DNA from: an uncultured Saprospiraceae bacterium
GTDB taxonomy: Bacteria > Bacteroidota > Bacteroidia > Chitinophagales > Saprospiraceae
NCBI GenBank assembly: GCA_937941765.1
Contig: CALDGQ010000110.1
Location: 1-64,000 of the forward strand
Direction: 5' to 3'
DNA: 64,000 bases
The position numbers and the translations under genes were made by a program. Of the stretch, positions 63,039 through 64,000 are shown in pieces. Numbering within the stretch: position 1 is the stretch's first letter; every line of letters begins with the position of its first letter. The notes below the pieces were generated by a model. It saw only the letters and a program-made list of their open reading frames with translations, did no database searches and had not been told where the DNA came from.

Positions 63039-64000
63039 ATGGCTAAATCCAACATTATAAATGTAAATTTATTTGGACAAGAGATTGGACGACTTGGAAT
63101 CCCCGAAAATGGAATCGGCACTTCTTTTCAATACAATCCTAGCTATTTAGAAGAAGGAAACTACTCAAATATATTTCCTAAAACAGGAATTCTAAAAAAA
63201 ATCCCACAGGTTCAATTGTTTAGTGCATATAACAACGACCGTTTTCATGGATTACCTCCACAAATTGCTGATTCCCTACCCGATCAATTTGGTTCATTAA
63301 TATTCAAAGCTTGGTTGGATGCCAATTCAAGAAAAGAAATAACAGTTTTAGAACAATTAGCTTACGTATCCAATCGTGGAATGGGTGCGATCGAGTTTGT
63401 TCCAGGAAAGGAGTTACCGAAAAATATTGCAATCGATATTGATGAAATAATCACTGTTCTGAAAGAAGTCTTAGCAACAAAAAAGTCAATTCGACAAAAG
63501 CAGTTCAACACTGATGCCTTATTGAATATTTTTAAAATTGGAACTTCAGCTGGAGGTGCAAGGCCTAAAATTTTGATTTCCGAAAATAAAAAAACTGGAA
63601 ATATTATTCCTGGAGATTTAGAAATTTCTAATGCGTATTTCCATTATGTCGTTAAATTAGCACTAGAAAATAAAGTCGATTTTCCACAAGAGATTCTTGA
63701 ATATTGTTATTACAAAGTTGCAAAGAAAATTGGAATACATATGATGGATTCCAAATTGATCGAAAATAAACATTTTGCAACGGAAAGATTTGATCGTCAA
63801 AATGGAGAGAAACAACATGTTTTAACAGCAACTGGACTAACAGGATGGGATTTTCAAAATCCACAACATTCTTCTTACGAAAATTTATTTAAGCTTTCTT
63901 CTTTTCTCAAAATTTCGCAAGCACAGATTGAAGAACTATTTACAAGAATGATTTTTAACGTGGTTTTTAGAAATACAGATGATCATTTAAAAAATCACTC
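63039..64000 (+). CDS. hipA: HipA-type kinase toxin, truncated by the window end
   Basis: An open frame runs from ATG at 63039 to the window edge (320 codons visible; the C-terminus is missing). The N-terminal HipA domain has INVNLFGQEIGRLG, RFHGLPPQIADSLPDQFG and VSNRGMGAIEFVPG. The kinase core includes FKIGTSAGGARPKILI, the Gly-rich loop of the GGARPK subgroup. The catalytic loop at the very end is FRNTDDHLKNHS, with the Asp and Asn of the N-DDHxKN signature intact. HipA kinases phosphorylate a cytoplasmic target, Glu-tRNA synthetase in E. coli. Target and activity here are untested. Base use does not differ obviously from neighbours. Confidence 0.9.
   Translation, partial: MAKSNIINVNLFGQEIGRLGIPENGIGTSFQYNPSYLEEGNYSNIFPKTGILKKIPQVQLFSAYNNDRFHGLPPQIADSLPDQFGSLIFKAWLDANSRKEITVLEQLAYVSNRGMGAIEFVPGKELPKNIAIDIDEIITVLKEVLATKKSIRQKQFNTDALLNIFKIGTSAGGARPKILISENKKTGNIIPGDLEISNAYFHYVVKLALENKVDFPQEILEYCYYKVAKKIGIHMMDSKLIENKHFATERFDRQNGEKQHVLTATGLTGWDFQNPQHSSYENLFKLSSFLKISQAQIEELFTRMIFNVVFRNTDDHLKNH

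Noticed and set aside
1..64000. tRNA and rRNA genes
   Set aside because: Intergenic spaces were read for T-loop (GGTTCGAATCC-like) and cloverleaf patterns and for conserved rRNA segments; none was found. A covariance-model scan would settle this.

Overview
This 64 kb window looks like chromosomal DNA of a Bacteroidota bacterium, most likely from the Saprospirales/Chitinophagales side of the phylum (inference). The evidence is low GC, heavy use of TTA/AAA codons, and Bacteroidota-type -7 promoter boxes (TAnnTTTG, several as TATCTTTGC). There are also four secreted proteins with type IX secretion (T9SS) C-terminal sorting domains, a PorP/SprF-like plus PorE-like pair, an Na+-pumping NADH:quinone reductase (NQR) operon, and an SPFH protein. 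I found no rRNA, tRNA or CRISPR array.

Layout. 0.1-4.5 kb: apolipoprotein N-acyltransferase and methionyl-tRNA synthetase. 4.5-5.6 kb: a T9SS cargo protein with its terminator. 5.8-12.5 kb: the complete nqrABCDEF operon with a clear promoter, preceded by a PnuC-type vitamin transporter. 13.3-17 kb: a PorP/SprF-like protein, then a TPR-PD40-OmpA protein whose gene ends in an A9 tract (A AAA AAG slippery site). A DUF1573 domain without its own signal peptide or ATG follows in the -1 frame; this is the most interesting signal in the window. 17-25.9 kb: glycosyltransferase family 9, a secreted M4 metalloprotease with a small lipoprotein, a polyprenyl synthetase, a single-domain response regulator, and a receiver-PAS-degenerate kinase-receiver protein that has lost the histidine kinase hallmarks. 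26-33 kb: amidohydrolase lipoprotein, CBS protein, zinc-ribbon protein, prohibitin-like protein, DUF2279 protein, PepSY membrane protein, fumarylacetoacetase. 33-41 kb: two large secreted peptidases (trypsin-like, M14), metF and a small secreted regulatory-like-domain protein. 41-47 kb: Lon, topoisomerase IV subunit B and an antirepressor-like protein. 47-53 kb: HTTM/gamma-carboxylase-like membrane protein, YCF48-like lipoprotein, CvpA, L,D-transpeptidase and small unknowns. 53-62.6 kb: a kinase-RapZ fusion next to obgE, adk, a T9SS cargo protein, an omega-amidase-like protein, ribosomal protein L25, prs, an EamA transporter, a SET-domain protein and gamma-carbonic anhydrase. 62.6-64 kb: a hipBA toxin-antitoxin locus behind an array of operator-like repeats, with hipA cut by the window end.

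Most genes are housekeeping or cell-envelope genes, on the minus strand in small operons. The intergenic spaces are rich in long imperfect palindromes. One family is a nested palindrome present twice (near 100-234 and 40210-40390). Another set has different arms but a shared apical motif close to GGAGTACGTG. Start codons were moved inward where the longest reading frame ran past the likely translation start (fumarylacetoacetase, Lon, topoisomerase IV, and others).
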